Below are positions 1 through 9,018 of a stretch of 64,000 nt of DNA, piece by piece. Source of the stretch: Dinoroseobacter sp013215265 (lineage in GTDB: Bacteria; Pseudomonadota; Alphaproteobacteria; Rhodobacterales; Rhodobacteraceae); the NCBI GenBank assembly GCA_963691755.1, contig OY829366.1, positions 1,302,001 through 1,366,000 of the forward strand. Direction: 5' to 3'. The translations under genes were made by a program, and so were the position numbers. Every line of letters starts with the position of its first letter. Position 1 is the first letter of the stretch. Under the pieces are notes generated by a model. That model did no database searches, was not told the origin of the DNA, and worked only from the letters and a program-made list of their open reading frames with translations.

Positions 1-11
1 CATTGACCTTC

Positions 12-473
12 TCACTTCTCGAGCGAATTCAAGAAGTGATCTAACCGTTGAGATTTGTGAACCAAGTCTCTCAGAAGCAACCTTAGCTGGTTGACATAAC
101 TGTTGCTTTTTTTCCCCGTGACGTTTCGGATACCGCAATGTGCCTCGTTTACATCAGGTATAGGTTCTGAGGTCACTTGGAACGGCGTATTGCCGTCGTC
201 GTCTTGAGCGCCGCAAACTGCGAGACAGTGCAGAAGTGCAGAAAACGCTTCTTCTCGAACGAAATTGATGCCATCCGCCTTTTCGGCCTGAGACTCTGCA
301 AGCGCAATTTCAGCGTTGCTGGCCAGTTCGTCGACACGCGAGACACTTACGTAGTCATCGCCCCCATAGAGGTCCTGCCTACGAAAAGCTGACGTTAGAA
401 GGTTGCCGTCTTCATCGAAGTCGTCCGGTGACCAAACCAGCCTGTGTAGGTCTGTATCTACCTCAAGAGTCAT
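12..473 (-). CDS. hypothetical protein, third gene of a TIGR04255 operon
   Basis: A 153-residue acidic protein that I do not recognise. No signal peptide or membrane segment is visible; the chain looks soluble and largely helical, with a glutamate/alanine-rich stretch near residues 50-75. The ATG lies 9 bases downstream of the stop of the preceding minus-strand gene, so it is very probably cotranscribed with the two genes at 483-1869. Nothing in the sequence gives a catalytic motif. It could be a partner or immunity-like protein of the TIGR04255-type protein, but that is inferred only from the operon. Confidence 0.6.
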   Translation of the reverse strand: MTLEVDTDLHRLVWSPDDFDEDGNLLTSAFRRQDLYGGDDYVSVSRVDELASNAEIALAESQAEKADGINFVREEAFSALLHCLAVCGAQDDDGNTPFQVTSEPIPDVNEAHCGIRNVTGKKSNSYVNQLRLLLRDLVHKSQRLDHFLNSLEK

Positions 474-482
474 GCCGGAATG

Positions 483-1070
483 TCAGCTAAGCAAGGCACC
501 GAGTAAACGACTGTCCAACGGTTCGCTGATGCTCGCTTCATCAACGGATGCCACATGCTCAGCATACTTAGCGTAAAACGAGTAAGTCCCGTTTTCATAA
601 ACAGTTAGGTCGGCTTTGACATTTGCATCAATCCACATAAACGAGAACGTTCCTTCATGATCCAAGCCAACGGCTGGGCGTCGATCAATTCCTTCCTGCG
701 CCAATTTCCAAAGCAACGTTCGCGCCGATGCCAGGGCGTTCGCATTTGCGGCAAAGCTCTTGTCGCCTTTCCAGCCATCCGATTTGACGGACAACTCGTC
801 AAGTCGGTTGGCTACCAAGAAATACCAATTGTTTGTGAGAGAGGCCACATGCCATCCCTCAAGGTAGCTTTCATACTCAGAAAAGCCGCTCGTAAGACCC
901 GCTCCGCGCAGTGGCGATTGGTCATTTGCAGCCCCCCTTTGCGGCGTCAACAAGACCGGGTGATAGTCTGTAGCGGTTGCTTGACTAGCGATGGTCATAC
1001 CACCAATCACTCCTGCAGCCAAAATCCACTGAGGAGAAGATGTTACTGTGGTTTCAATAGCATGTTCCAA
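483..1070 (-). CDS. hypothetical protein with a hydrophobic N-terminal segment
   Basis: A 195-residue protein of unknown function. The start is probably TTG at 1070, preceded by GGAG at the right spacing, and it begins next to the stop of the TIGR04255-type gene, which suggests translational coupling. Residues about 13-33 form a mildly hydrophobic segment that could be a membrane anchor or simply a helix. The C-terminal half has aromatic-rich strand-like stretches (WIDANVKADLTVYENGTYSFYAK), typical of small beta proteins of unknown function in sporadic operons. No catalytic residues can be proposed. Confidence 0.6.
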   Translation of the reverse strand: MEHAIETTVTSSPQWILAAGVIGGMTIASQATATDYHPVLLTPQRGAANDQSPLRGAGLTSGFSEYESYLEGWHVASLTNNWYFLVANRLDELSVKSDGWKGDKSFAANANALASARTLLWKLAQEGIDRRPAVGLDHEGTFSFMWIDANVKADLTVYENGTYSFYAKYAEHVASVDEASISEPLDSRLLGALLS

Positions 1071-1071
1071 A

Positions 1072-1869
1072 TCATTCTCCGTCTAAACCAACACGAGGAC
1101 GCATCTGAGGAATGAGAATTTCCGCAAACAACTCGACAGAACGCTTATGCATAACGTCAAGATGGGGCCGAATTGCGTCAAAATCAAACCCTGCTTCACC
1201 GGGGCGAAGCTCGGTTTTTGTGAAAACTTGCAAGCTGCGCAGAGGTATTCCATCCGCACCTTGCCCATCCTGAGCGTCAATATTCTGATTGATCAGAAGC
1301 CGCAAACCGTCTGCGACTTCGAACCAACCTTTGTGAAAGTGCCATAGCTCTTTGCCACATGCGGCGTCAGCGTGAAGGTTACTAGAAACATTGATGAGAA
1401 GCGCGTCAGGTCGAGCCTTGGTTGGATCACCATCAAACACGAACCTATCAATGTATTCCAGCGACAAGCTCGCGAGATCAGTCACGTCCAATGCTTCTGA
1501 AAGTGTAGGAAGCCCCACCAATCCAAAACGCTCCATGAATTCCTGCCAGCGTGTGTACTGAGACATCTCATAAACAAGCGCTTGATTCTCAAGGACAAGT
1601 GTCTCTACTGGCGAGTTTGCAGCCGAAACTCTTTGCCAGTCCCAACCGAACAATTCGTCAGGTGGTCCACCCAAATTTACGGCCATGGGGCCGAACGATA
1701 TCTGCTTACCTTCACGTATATTTTTGGACGTGAAACCAAGTTCGACACGACGGCCCTCGCCGTCTGCGGCGAGCTTACGAACGAACTTCGTAGGCAAAAT
1801 GCTTTTGAAGCTCGCGATGAGCCGAACGCGCTCAATCGCATGTAGAGGTTGAAGTGGTCTCCAAGCCAA
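1072..1869 (-). CDS. TIGR04255 family protein
   Basis: A 265-residue protein resembling the sporadically distributed TIGR04255 family. Visible hallmarks are an early 'AIERVRLIASF' segment, a central 'LVYEMSQYTRWQEFMERF' segment and the following 'LSLEYIDRFVFDG', which match the layout I know for that family. The molecular function of the family is not established to my knowledge. It is the first gene of a tight minus-strand operon with the genes at 483-1070 and 12-473 (gaps of 1 and 9 bases). Such patchy families in small operons are often accessory, but nothing here proves a defence role. Confidence 0.7.
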   Translation of the reverse strand: MAWRPLQPLHAIERVRLIASFKSILPTKFVRKLAADGEGRRVELGFTSKNIREGKQISFGPMAVNLGGPPDELFGWDWQRVSAANSPVETLVLENQALVYEMSQYTRWQEFMERFGLVGLPTLSEALDVTDLASLSLEYIDRFVFDGDPTKARPDALLINVSSNLHADAACGKELWHFHKGWFEVADGLRLLINQNIDAQDGQGADGIPLRSLQVFTKTELRPGEAGFDFDAIRPHLDVMHKRSVELFAEILIPQMRPRVGLDGE

Positions 1870-2563
1870 GTTTGCCGCCCTGTTGTTTCGGAGACGAAAA
1901 ACGCTACCGAAAATTCGTTGATTTTTTGTTGGTTGATCGATCTTTCGTGGTTTCTAGCTCGGAATTCAAGAGATTTCTGCCGACCGTACGCATGCCGTGA
2001 GCGCGAACTTCCGCTTCCCTGAAGGTACTATCCCGAAACATAGCCGACCTCGTTTCACGGCGTTGAAGGTCCGCTTTGGCGATCCGCTCAGCTTGATGCC
2101 GCGGAGCGGTGAATGGCCGGAATCCGCCCGTCCCAGCCCATACTCTCGTGATTGGAGCCGGCGCTGGTGGACTGAGATTATGCTCACAGTAACTGAGATA
2201 TAAGTATCGGAGGAGGAACTACGTGGCCTACATGCACCCCCTCTTTCCTGCATACATTTAGCGACACCGCTCTTTGCGTAGGTTGGGCACCCTAGTGCGC
2301 AGTTCACGTCAAGAAAAAGTCGTCAGACATTCATGTCGGATTTCTCACGCATATGGCGCAAATTTCGCATTATTTCTGTCGTGCTACATGAGCCTCTGAC
2401 CAGCGGTGAAAATCGCTCAGATACAGAAAAATAATTCGAGCATCGTTGGATTGTTGCTAGCCTGTAAACAGTCTGTCCATCGGCCGCGGCTTGATCCTTG
2501 CCAGTGAGCCAAGCATCCTTCGCCCTGTTCTGTGTCTGGTTGAGACTCGTGGGGGGTCAAACC
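1870..2563. other. 694-bp stretch without a supported gene
   Basis: Open frames on both strands here lack ribosome binding sites and family-like sequence. The last 150 bases (about 2340-2500) are clearly AT-richer and may hold the promoter of the secreted protein at 2564. No tRNA, repeat or terminator could be identified by eye. Confidence 0.5.
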
Positions 2564-2872
2564 ATGAAATACCGCAGTTTATTTGCATCTATCGTGGCGG
2601 GTGCTGTTTTGACGGCGAGCCTGTCAGCAGCGCAGCAGATTGGCCCGAGTGCCTATCGCAATCCATGTGAGCGCGGGCCAGTTCCGAGTTGGGAACTTAT
2701 AAACAGCACGCATCCTGGGTTTGTTGCCTTCCTTCTGGACTTGCGCCCGCAGATGCCGCTTGCGGTGGCGGAATACATTGCATCCTCGGTTTGCGATGAC
2801 ATCTCGATTGTTGGTAATAGCGCGGCATTAACCCGTCGTACAAACCTACTGCTGCGACAGACCGGATATTGA
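2564..2872 (+). CDS. small secreted hypothetical protein
   Basis: A 102-residue protein beginning at the ATG at 2564, chosen because a purine-rich GGGGGG stretch lies just upstream and because this start gives a textbook signal peptide (MKYRSLFASIVAGAVLTASL then SAA/Q). A longer in-frame start at 2498 would put a poor leader ahead of this signal. The mature part has two cysteines (in NPCERG and SVCDDI) that could form a disulfide in the periplasm. The family is not recognised. It stands alone, convergent with the SGNH hydrolase gene. Confidence 0.6.
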   Translation: MKYRSLFASIVAGAVLTASLSAAQQIGPSAYRNPCERGPVPSWELINSTHPGFVAFLLDLRPQMPLAVAEYIASSVCDDISIVGNSAALTRRTNLLLRQTGY

Positions 2873-2882
2873 TCTGAATGTC

Positions 2883-3677
2883 CTAGGCGCTGCGGGTGTG
2901 CTGTTCTTTTGAAGCGGCGCTGGCAAGACGCTCCCGGAGGCCTGCATTATGGAACACGGCGACGCTTTCGTTTGCCCAGCGTTGATAGATCTTCGCGCCC
3001 GGGTGAAACCCGTCTTCGGCCATATGGCCTTCCAAGCCGTTGAGATGCGTTCGTAGAAATACGCATGGTGGAAATTTTGCGGCAATCTGTTGCAGTCTTT
3101 GGTCGAACTTTCGTGCGCGGGCCGCGAGGGTGTCCCGCAGGGGGTTGGGCAACAGCGGAAACCGATCGACGGGCGGAAGTCCCGAAACACCGATCATCTG
3201 ACAATCATGGCGGGTTACGAGACGGTTCAGAATTGTCTCCATATTCCGAGCCCAGGTTGCAGTGCGTACCCCGTTCTTTGCGTCGTTCACACCCAAAGCG
3301 ATGAAGGCGAGATCGAAAGACCCGGTTAGGCCTTCGAGTGTTTGAAGCGCGCTGCCGCTTGTTGCGCCAGTTTTTGCCAGCAGGGTCCAGTCGACAGTGA
3401 AGTCTTTCGCAAGCGCCCGGCTAAGGCAGCCCGAAAGGGCGTCGTCTTGATGCGCAACGCCAACGCCGACGGCAGAGCTGTCGCCAAAGATAAGCAGCCG
3501 CAAAACTGGGCCATTCCCAACCCTGCCCGCGCGTGGTCCCATCGGTTCCGGCAGGCGTTTGGCACGTGAAGCGACCCATAAGCCTTGGGTGTAGAGCAAT
3601 GAATAGAGCTTTACAGCAGATAACATGAAAGGCCCGGATAACCTGTTTGGGCTAACAATAGCGCAGTTCCCTGTCAC
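2883..3677 (-). CDS. SGNH/GDSL hydrolase family protein
   Basis: A 264-residue member of the SGNH hydrolase superfamily (esterases, lipases, acyl-transfer enzymes). The nucleophile block is FGDSSAVGVG at about residue 67, the Asn-containing block is ALGVNDAKNG near residue 130, and the Asp-His pair is DGFHPGAKIY near residue 220, so the catalytic set appears complete. The first about 50 residues precede the domain and may include a leader; an alternative start is the internal Met at about residue 18. The substrate cannot be told from sequence. It ends close to the start of the small secreted protein's 3' end and is not obviously in an operon. Confidence 0.85.
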   Translation of the reverse strand: MTGNCAIVSPNRLSGPFMLSAVKLYSLLYTQGLWVASRAKRLPEPMGPRAGRVGNGPVLRLLIFGDSSAVGVGVAHQDDALSGCLSRALAKDFTVDWTLLAKTGATSGSALQTLEGLTGSFDLAFIALGVNDAKNGVRTATWARNMETILNRLVTRHDCQMIGVSGLPPVDRFPLLPNPLRDTLAARARKFDQRLQQIAAKFPPCVFLRTHLNGLEGHMAEDGFHPGAKIYQRWANESVAVFHNAGLRERLASAASKEQHTRSA

Positions 3678-3695
3678 GTCAGCGACGCCGTTGCG

Positions 3696-5939
3696 TCACC
3701 CGCGCGAACTCAGAAAGTCCATTAGGGCGGGTCGCACCGTCATCGCCCCATTTGCCCGCGCCTCGTTGACAACCGCACGCACCTCACGCAGATCGGACCG
3801 CCGCAACAGGTGTTTTACGGGGCCGATAGAGGCCGGTCGCATTGAAAGCGCCCGCAAACCCATTGCGGCAAACGCCAACGCTTCAACCGGTCGTCCTGCG
3901 TCTTCGCCGCAGAAAGACACGGGCGTTTCCGTTGCCGCGCACCGCGTGACGATCTGTTCCAGAAAGCTGAGGAAGCTGACATTCAGTGTGTCATAGCGCC
4001 GGCGTACGCGTTCGTTCTCGCGGTCTGCTGCAAAGAAAAACTGTTTGAGATCATTGCCGCCGATCGAGACGAAATCGGCGATCTCGAAGAACCTGCGTGG
4101 CGCGAAGGCCAGCGAAGGGGTTTCCAGCATAGCCCCGATCTCAAGCTTTTCCGGCACCAGATGCCCGAGTGCTTTCTCGCTGTCCATTTCGTGCAGTAGC
4201 ATATCCCGGGCTTGGGTGAATTCTTCAAGCTGCGCAACGAATGGGAACATCACCGATAAGGGACGCCCGTTTGACGCACGGATAAGGGCCTGCAACTGCA
4301 TACGCATCACGCCGGGCTTATCAAGTCCAACCCGAATGGCACGCCAACCGAGCGCGGGGTTGGGCTCGTCTTGCGGCTTCATGTAGGGAAGCACCTTATC
4401 CGAGCCGATATCGAGCGTGCGGAAACAGACGCGTTTGCCGTCAGCGGCGTCCATCACGCGGGCATAAAGCGCAGCCAGCTCGCCGCGGCGCGGGACCTTA
4501 GAACGGGTCAGAAATTGTAATTCGGTACGGAACAGCCCGACGCCAGAGGCTCCGGAACTTTCCAGCGAGGGCAGGTCTGCCATGAGACCTGCATTCATAT
4601 CCAGACGCACAACCGTGCCGCACTGTGTTTCTGCCGGCTCATCGCGAATACTGGCGTAGCGTTCCTGCGCCTTGGCTTGCATCGCCAGTTTGTCCCGGAA
4701 GGCGGAATGGACTTGATCATCGGGTCGAAGATGAATGATCCCTTGTTCACCATCTACGAGAACCGCATCGCCGTTGAGCGCCTCGGTCGTTATGCCTGAG
4801 GCATGTATGACCAATGGGATGGCCAAGGCACGGGCGACAATGGTTGCATGCGATCCGACAGAGCCTTCTTCCAGAATGATGCCCTTGAGGCTTCGTCCGT
4901 AGTCCAGAAGTTCGGCAGGACCGATATTGCGGGCAACAAGGATAGGGTCGGCGGGCATCTCAGCACCGGTTTCCTTGCCCTGTCCTGTCAGCAAACGCAG
5001 AAGCCGGTTGGACAGATCATCCAGATCGTGCAGGCGATCGCGCAGATAAGCATCCGGGACTTGAGACATGCGGGCGCGCGCTGTGGTTTGTTCCTTCTCG
5101 ACGGCCGCTTCCGCAGACAAACCGCGATCAATGTCGGCGTGCATACGACGGAGCCAGCCTTTTGAGTTGGCAAACATCCGATAGGCTTCAAGAACCTCGA
5201 CCTGTTCGCCCTCTTTTGGACCCGCCGTGCTAAGCATCTGATCAACCGAGATACGTAGGTCATCTACCGCCTCATCGAGGCGTGTGCGTTCGACATCAGG
5301 ATCATCGGCGACCGGATTTGAAATGACCACGCGGGGTTCATGCAACCAGACATGACCTGACGCGGCGCCTTCTTGGGCCACACCACCTTTCAGCATAACC
5401 TGGTTCTTATGTGGTGCGCGCAGGGCTTCGCCTTCGCCGACGAACGCGCCAAGTTCAGCCATTTCTGCAATGACCATGGCGACAACTTCGACGGCATAGA
5501 GTTCGTCTTCGGATAGCTCACGGGCTTCTTTGGACTGAATGACCAGAACACCCTGAATTTGACCAAGGCGTTGGATCGGGACACCGAGGAAGGATGAGAA
5601 CACCTCTTCGCCAGTTTCCGGCATGTAGCGGAAACCGCGTGTGGATGGGGCATCTGCGGTATTGATCACGCGCCCATGCTTGGCCACGCGGCCCACAAGA
5701 CCTTCTCCGGTTTTCATACGGGTCTGGTGAACAGCCTCGGGGTTGAGACCTTCGGTTGCGCAAAGCTCAAGCGTGTCGGCGTCGCGGAAGAGGTAGATCG
5801 AACACACGTCGACCCCCATGCTGTCCGCGATCAGATGCGTGATCCGATCCAGACGTTCCTGTCCTTCGCCCGCTTCCGCAAGCGTCGCCTGCAAGCGACT
5901 GAGCAGCTTGCGCGATTCCGATTCCATCCGCTCTGGCAC
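3696..5939 (-). CDS. ptsP: phosphoenolpyruvate-protein phosphotransferase PtsP (EI-Ntr)
   Basis: Enzyme I of the nitrogen-type phosphotransferase system, which takes phosphate from PEP and passes it to NPr; in alphaproteobacteria this chain is regulatory rather than for sugar uptake. Domain order fits: an N-terminal GAF domain (about residues 20-150), the PEP-utiliser N-terminal and mobile domains with the phosphohistidine block GSHATIVARAL, and a C-terminal TIM-barrel PEP-binding domain with GVGLFRTE, DIGSDK and the ending around SFCGEDAGRP. I place the start at the GTG at 5939 (reads MPERMESES), since upstream in-frame residues look unlike the family; 5987 and 5927 are alternatives. Confidence 0.92.
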   Translation of the reverse strand: MPERMESESRKLLSRLQATLAEAGEGQERLDRITHLIADSMGVDVCSIYLFRDADTLELCATEGLNPEAVHQTRMKTGEGLVGRVAKHGRVINTADAPSTRGFRYMPETGEEVFSSFLGVPIQRLGQIQGVLVIQSKEARELSEDELYAVEVVAMVIAEMAELGAFVGEGEALRAPHKNQVMLKGGVAQEGAASGHVWLHEPRVVISNPVADDPDVERTRLDEAVDDLRISVDQMLSTAGPKEGEQVEVLEAYRMFANSKGWLRRMHADIDRGLSAEAAVEKEQTTARARMSQVPDAYLRDRLHDLDDLSNRLLRLLTGQGKETGAEMPADPILVARNIGPAELLDYGRSLKGIILEEGSVGSHATIVARALAIPLVIHASGITTEALNGDAVLVDGEQGIIHLRPDDQVHSAFRDKLAMQAKAQERYASIRDEPAETQCGTVVRLDMNAGLMADLPSLESSGASGVGLFRTELQFLTRSKVPRRGELAALYARVMDAADGKRVCFRTLDIGSDKVLPYMKPQDEPNPALGWRAIRVGLDKPGVMRMQLQALIRASNGRPLSVMFPFVAQLEEFTQARDMLLHEMDSEKALGHLVPEKLEIGAMLETPSLAFAPRRFFEIADFVSIGGNDLKQFFFAADRENERVRRRYDTLNVSFLSFLEQIVTRCAATETPVSFCGEDAGRPVEALAFAAMGLRALSMRPASIGPVKHLLRRSDLREVRAVVNEARANGAMTVRPALMDFLSSRG

Positions 5940-6058
5940 GGGTTTGGTCCTTCCGGGTGATCGTCCCGAGCAAAAGATAGACCACATTGTTGTGGAAAAC
6001 GAAACGACGTTTTGAGGATGGGGCCCAACTGTTAACGTAAACGGTAGGAGGTACCGGA

Positions 6059-6565
6059 ATGCAGTATGTGGCGTTGTTGCGGGCGGTGAATGTCGGGGGA
6101 ACCGGAAAGCTGCCCATGAAGGACCTGAAGACCCTTTGTGTGGATGCCGGATTTCACGACATTGAGACGTATATCGCGAGCGGGAATGTGGTGTTCGGGG
6201 CGGATGGCTCGGACACCGAGGTCAGGCAGGCGCTGGAGATCCGACTGGAGGCCTATGCCGGCAAACCCGTAGGCGTGCTGGTGCGGTCCGCAACGGACAT
6301 GCGAAGTCTTCTGGAGGCCAATCCATATGCCGATGCACCCGGAAATCAGGTGGGTGTCGTTTTCTGTGAAGCCGCGCCAGATCTTGCCGGGATGAAGGGC
6401 AGGGCGGATGAAGACATCACCTTGGGAGACGGGGTGATTTATATCTGGTTCCGCAACGGTATGGGGCGTTCAAGGTTGAAACTTGAAGCGATGACCACGG
6501 GGACGATGCGCAACATCAACACCGTGGCAAAACTGGTTGAGATGGTCGAGGCAAAGGCGGGATGA
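6059..6565 (+). CDS. DUF1697 family protein
   Basis: A 168-residue cytoplasmic protein of the DUF1697 family. The signature opening is visible (ALLRAVNVGGTGKLPMKDLK, followed by 'IETYIASGNVVF'), and the length is normal for the family. Function is unknown. The ATG has a good GGAGG ribosome binding site 6 bases upstream. It is divergent from ptsP and convergent with lysC. Confidence 0.9.
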   Translation: MQYVALLRAVNVGGTGKLPMKDLKTLCVDAGFHDIETYIASGNVVFGADGSDTEVRQALEIRLEAYAGKPVGVLVRSATDMRSLLEANPYADAPGNQVGVVFCEAAPDLAGMKGRADEDITLGDGVIYIWFRNGMGRSRLKLEAMTTGTMRNINTVAKLVEMVEAKAG

Positions 6566-6615
6566 CGCGGGGCGATCACCCGCGCCAATGATCGAGACTG
6601 TCGAGTCCTGCGTTC

Positions 6616-6635
6616 GGCGGTTTAACCCGCCTTTT
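6616..6635 (+). terminator. weak intrinsic terminator after the DUF1697 gene
   Basis: GGCGG - tttaac - CCGCC followed by TTTT lies 50 bases after the DUF1697 stop and overlaps the end of lysC on the other strand. The stem is only 5 bp, so the call is tentative. Confidence 0.4.
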
Positions 6636-7860
6636 CCAATCCAAAGCTGTCATGAAGCGCCTGCACGGCGAGCTCCATGTACTTGCGGTCGATCAGCACG
6701 GAGATCTTGATCTCAGAGGTGGTGATAACCTTGATGTTGATGTTCTCATCCCGCAACGCCTTGAACATCTGCGCGGCCACACCTGCGTGAGATCGCATGC
6801 CGATCCCGACCACGGAGACTTTGGCAACTTCGGTGTCGGCCACGAGATCTGCGAAATTGATTTCGCCCGATGTTTTGGCGTCCTCCATCGCTTTGCTGGC
6901 GCGCAGCACCTGATCGGTCGGGCAAGAAAACGTCATGTCTGTTCGCCCCTCCTCCGAGATGTTCTGAACGATCATATCGACGTTCACACCGGCATCCGAG
7001 AGAGGTCCGAAAATGGCCGCCGCGATGCCGGGGCGGTCGGCCACCTGCAACAAGGTCATTTTCGCTTCATCACGGCTGTAAGCCACGCCCGAGACGACAT
7101 TGGATTCCATGATTTCCTCCTCATCGCAGACGAGCGTACCAGCGTCGTCGGATGGTTCTTCAAAGGATGATAGGACGCGCAGCTTCACCTTGTAACGCAT
7201 CGCCAGTTCGACCGACCGTGTTTGCAACACTTTCGCACCAAGTGAGGCCAGTTCGAGCATTTCCTCGAACGCTATTCTGTCGAGCTTGCGGGCCTTGGAA
7301 CTGATCCGGGGGTCGGTTGTATAGACGCCATCGACGTCTGTGTAGATATCGCATCGAACGGCATCAAAGGCCGCTGCAAAGGCAACTGCCGTTGTATCTG
7401 AGCCGCCGCGTCCCAGCGTCGTGATCCGACCTTCCGAGCTGATGCCCTGAAAGCCGGCAACCACAGCGACGCGCATGCCTTCGTCAAACTTGGCAGTTAT
7501 GTTTTCAACCGGGATGTCTTCGATCCGGGCGTTCGCATGGGAAGATGTTGTGATCACCGGGACCTGCCAACCCTGCCAGGAGCGCGCAGGCACATCCATT
7601 TCTTGCAGGGTCATTGCCATAAGGCCGGCGGTGACGTTTTCCCCCGAAGACACCACGGCGTCATATTCGCGGGCGTCAAAGAGGGGCGAGGTTTCGTTTA
7701 CCCACCCAACAAGTTCGTTGGTTTTGCCGGACATAGCCGACACAATCACAATGACATTGTGCCCGTTGGCCACTTCGAGACCAACGCGTTTGGCCGCCCG
7801 CTTGATGCGGTCGAGATTTGCAACGGAGGTTCCGCCGAATTTCATGACGAGGGTGGACAT
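6622..7860 (-). CDS. lysC: aspartate kinase
   Basis: Catalyses phosphorylation of L-aspartate, the first step to lysine, threonine and methionine. The 412-residue length is normal. The N-terminus carries the kinase signature KFGGTSVA, with GRGGSDTTAVA in the nucleotide-binding part, and the C-terminal third contains paired ACT regulatory domains (VADRPGIAAAIFGPL and VGIGMRSHAGVAAQMF), which usually bind lysine or threonine for feedback control. The gene stands alone between convergent and divergent neighbours and no leader attenuator was seen. Confidence 0.95.
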   Translation of the reverse strand: MSTLVMKFGGTSVANLDRIKRAAKRVGLEVANGHNVIVIVSAMSGKTNELVGWVNETSPLFDAREYDAVVSSGENVTAGLMAMTLQEMDVPARSWQGWQVPVITTSSHANARIEDIPVENITAKFDEGMRVAVVAGFQGISSEGRITTLGRGGSDTTAVAFAAAFDAVRCDIYTDVDGVYTTDPRISSKARKLDRIAFEEMLELASLGAKVLQTRSVELAMRYKVKLRVLSSFEEPSDDAGTLVCDEEEIMESNVVSGVAYSRDEAKMTLLQVADRPGIAAAIFGPLSDAGVNVDMIVQNISEEGRTDMTFSCPTDQVLRASKAMEDAKTSGEINFADLVADTEVAKVSVVGIGMRSHAGVAAQMFKALRDENINIKVITTSEIKISVLIDRKYMELAVQALHDSFGLEKAG

Positions 7861-7946
7861 GCCCTCTCCCCTAGTTTGGTCGCGCGCGGCTTAGGCCAAA
7901 CGACGGGCGCGGTAAAGGGGGTCGATGATGGGCGGATGTGTCCGCA

Positions 7947-8303
7947 TTAGGTTTTGGCGGGTTCCCACAGCTCGATCGGGTTGCCTTCGGGGTCATAAAT
8001 ACGTGCGAAGTTTCCGATTTCGCTGTTCCAAGCCGAGTGGCCTTCGATGGCGACTCCATCGCTGGCGAGTTTGGTCAGCATTTCAGCCAAATTGTCGACG
8101 CGAAGGTTCAGCATCGCGGCTGTCCCCTGAGGGATGTAATCCGTATCCGCGTCAAGCGCCGTGAAGGCCGTCGGACCACCGCCCTGAACCCAGAATGTGG
8201 TAGCGCCGTTTACGATTCCGAGGTGCTTTTCATACCACGCAGCCAATGCTTGCGGATCACGAGCGCGAAAGAAAAACCCACCAATACCCGTCACCTGCAC
8301 CAT
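7947..8303 (-). CDS. VOC family protein (glyoxalase/bleomycin resistance fold)
   Basis: A 118-residue single vicinal-oxygen-chelate domain. It starts with VTGIGGFFFRARDPQALAAWY, the usual first beta-alpha unit, and ends with YDPEGNPIELWEP, which supplies the conserved metal-ligand glutamate. These small proteins act as isomerases, dioxygenases or binding proteins; the substrate cannot be predicted. It lies between lysC and an SDR gene on the same strand, with gaps too long to claim an operon. Confidence 0.85.
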   Translation of the reverse strand: MVQVTGIGGFFFRARDPQALAAWYEKHLGIVNGATTFWVQGGGPTAFTALDADTDYIPQGTAAMLNLRVDNLAEMLTKLASDGVAIEGHSAWNSEIGNFARIYDPEGNPIELWEPAKT

Positions 8304-8354
8304 GATGACGTGTTAGTTTATATTTGAGTTTTTGGCAATCGCAGGCGAAATTTA

Positions 8355-9014
8355 TCAGAAATCTATTTCTGCGCCGTCCCAGTTCAGAAAACACCCGGTT
8401 GTCCCCAGTGAAAGGGCTTCGAACCGTTCGACCAGCCCCGCAGCGCTTTCACTTTCGCTGATGTCAGCGCTAGGCCCGCCCATATCTGTGCGCACCCAGC
8501 CGGGATGATAGATACCAACAGCTATGCCCAGATCGTGCAGGTCGGTCGCCAGGTTGCGTCCGAGATTGGTGGCGGCAGCTTTCGAAGCCCTGTAGATGTA
8601 AGTCCCGCCAATTGGCCGCGCACTGGATCCCATAACGCTGGAAACAATCGCAATCTTGGCGCTGCCTTGATCCACAGCGGCTTGCTGCAATTGGGGCAAC
8701 AGGGCTTGAACGGTCAGAAACACACCGGTCACGTTTACTTCGAAACATGCAGACCAGATCTCTGGCGCGTAGCCATCTGCCAGTTTCTCGTTTCGGTCCA
8801 GCAGAACGCCTGCGTTGCAAACCAGCAGGGGAACGGGTTGTCCGTCCAGATGTTTGGCGAGCAAGTCGACGCTGTGCTTTTTAGTGACGTCAGCAGTAAT
8901 GAAATCATTGGTCGGGGTTCGCGATGTGCCGATCGTATCGATCCCGCGTGTTTGCAACTCTTTGAAAATGGCGGCACCTATGCCCCGGTTTGCACCTGTG
9001 ACAACAGCGGGCAT
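8355..9014 (-). CDS. SDR family NAD(P)-dependent oxidoreductase
   Basis: A classical short-chain dehydrogenase of about 219 residues. The cofactor motif TGANRGIG is at residue 5 when the ATG at 9014 is used; an upstream in-frame start at 9071 would overlap the neighbouring DUF1178 gene. The NAG motif (CNAGVL), the catalytic serine (SSVMGS) and the YxxxK pair (YIYRASKAA) are all present. The ATG lies 4 bases after the DUF1178 stop, so both are probably one transcript. The substrate is unknown; carbonyl-reductase-like (C-factor-like) proteins have this shape. Confidence 0.88.
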   Translation of the reverse strand: MPAVVTGANRGIGAAIFKELQTRGIDTIGTSRTPTNDFITADVTKKHSVDLLAKHLDGQPVPLLVCNAGVLLDRNEKLADGYAPEIWSACFEVNVTGVFLTVQALLPQLQQAAVDQGSAKIAIVSSVMGSSARPIGGTYIYRASKAAATNLGRNLATDLHDLGIAVGIYHPGWVRTDMGGPSADISESESAAGLVERFEALSLGTTGCFLNWDGAEIDF

Positions 9015-9018
9015 TTGG

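Noticed and set aside
1966..2307. 113-residue minus-strand open frame
   Set aside because: Cysteine- and arginine-rich composition, no ribosome binding site and no family-like segment; typical chance frame in GC-rich DNA.
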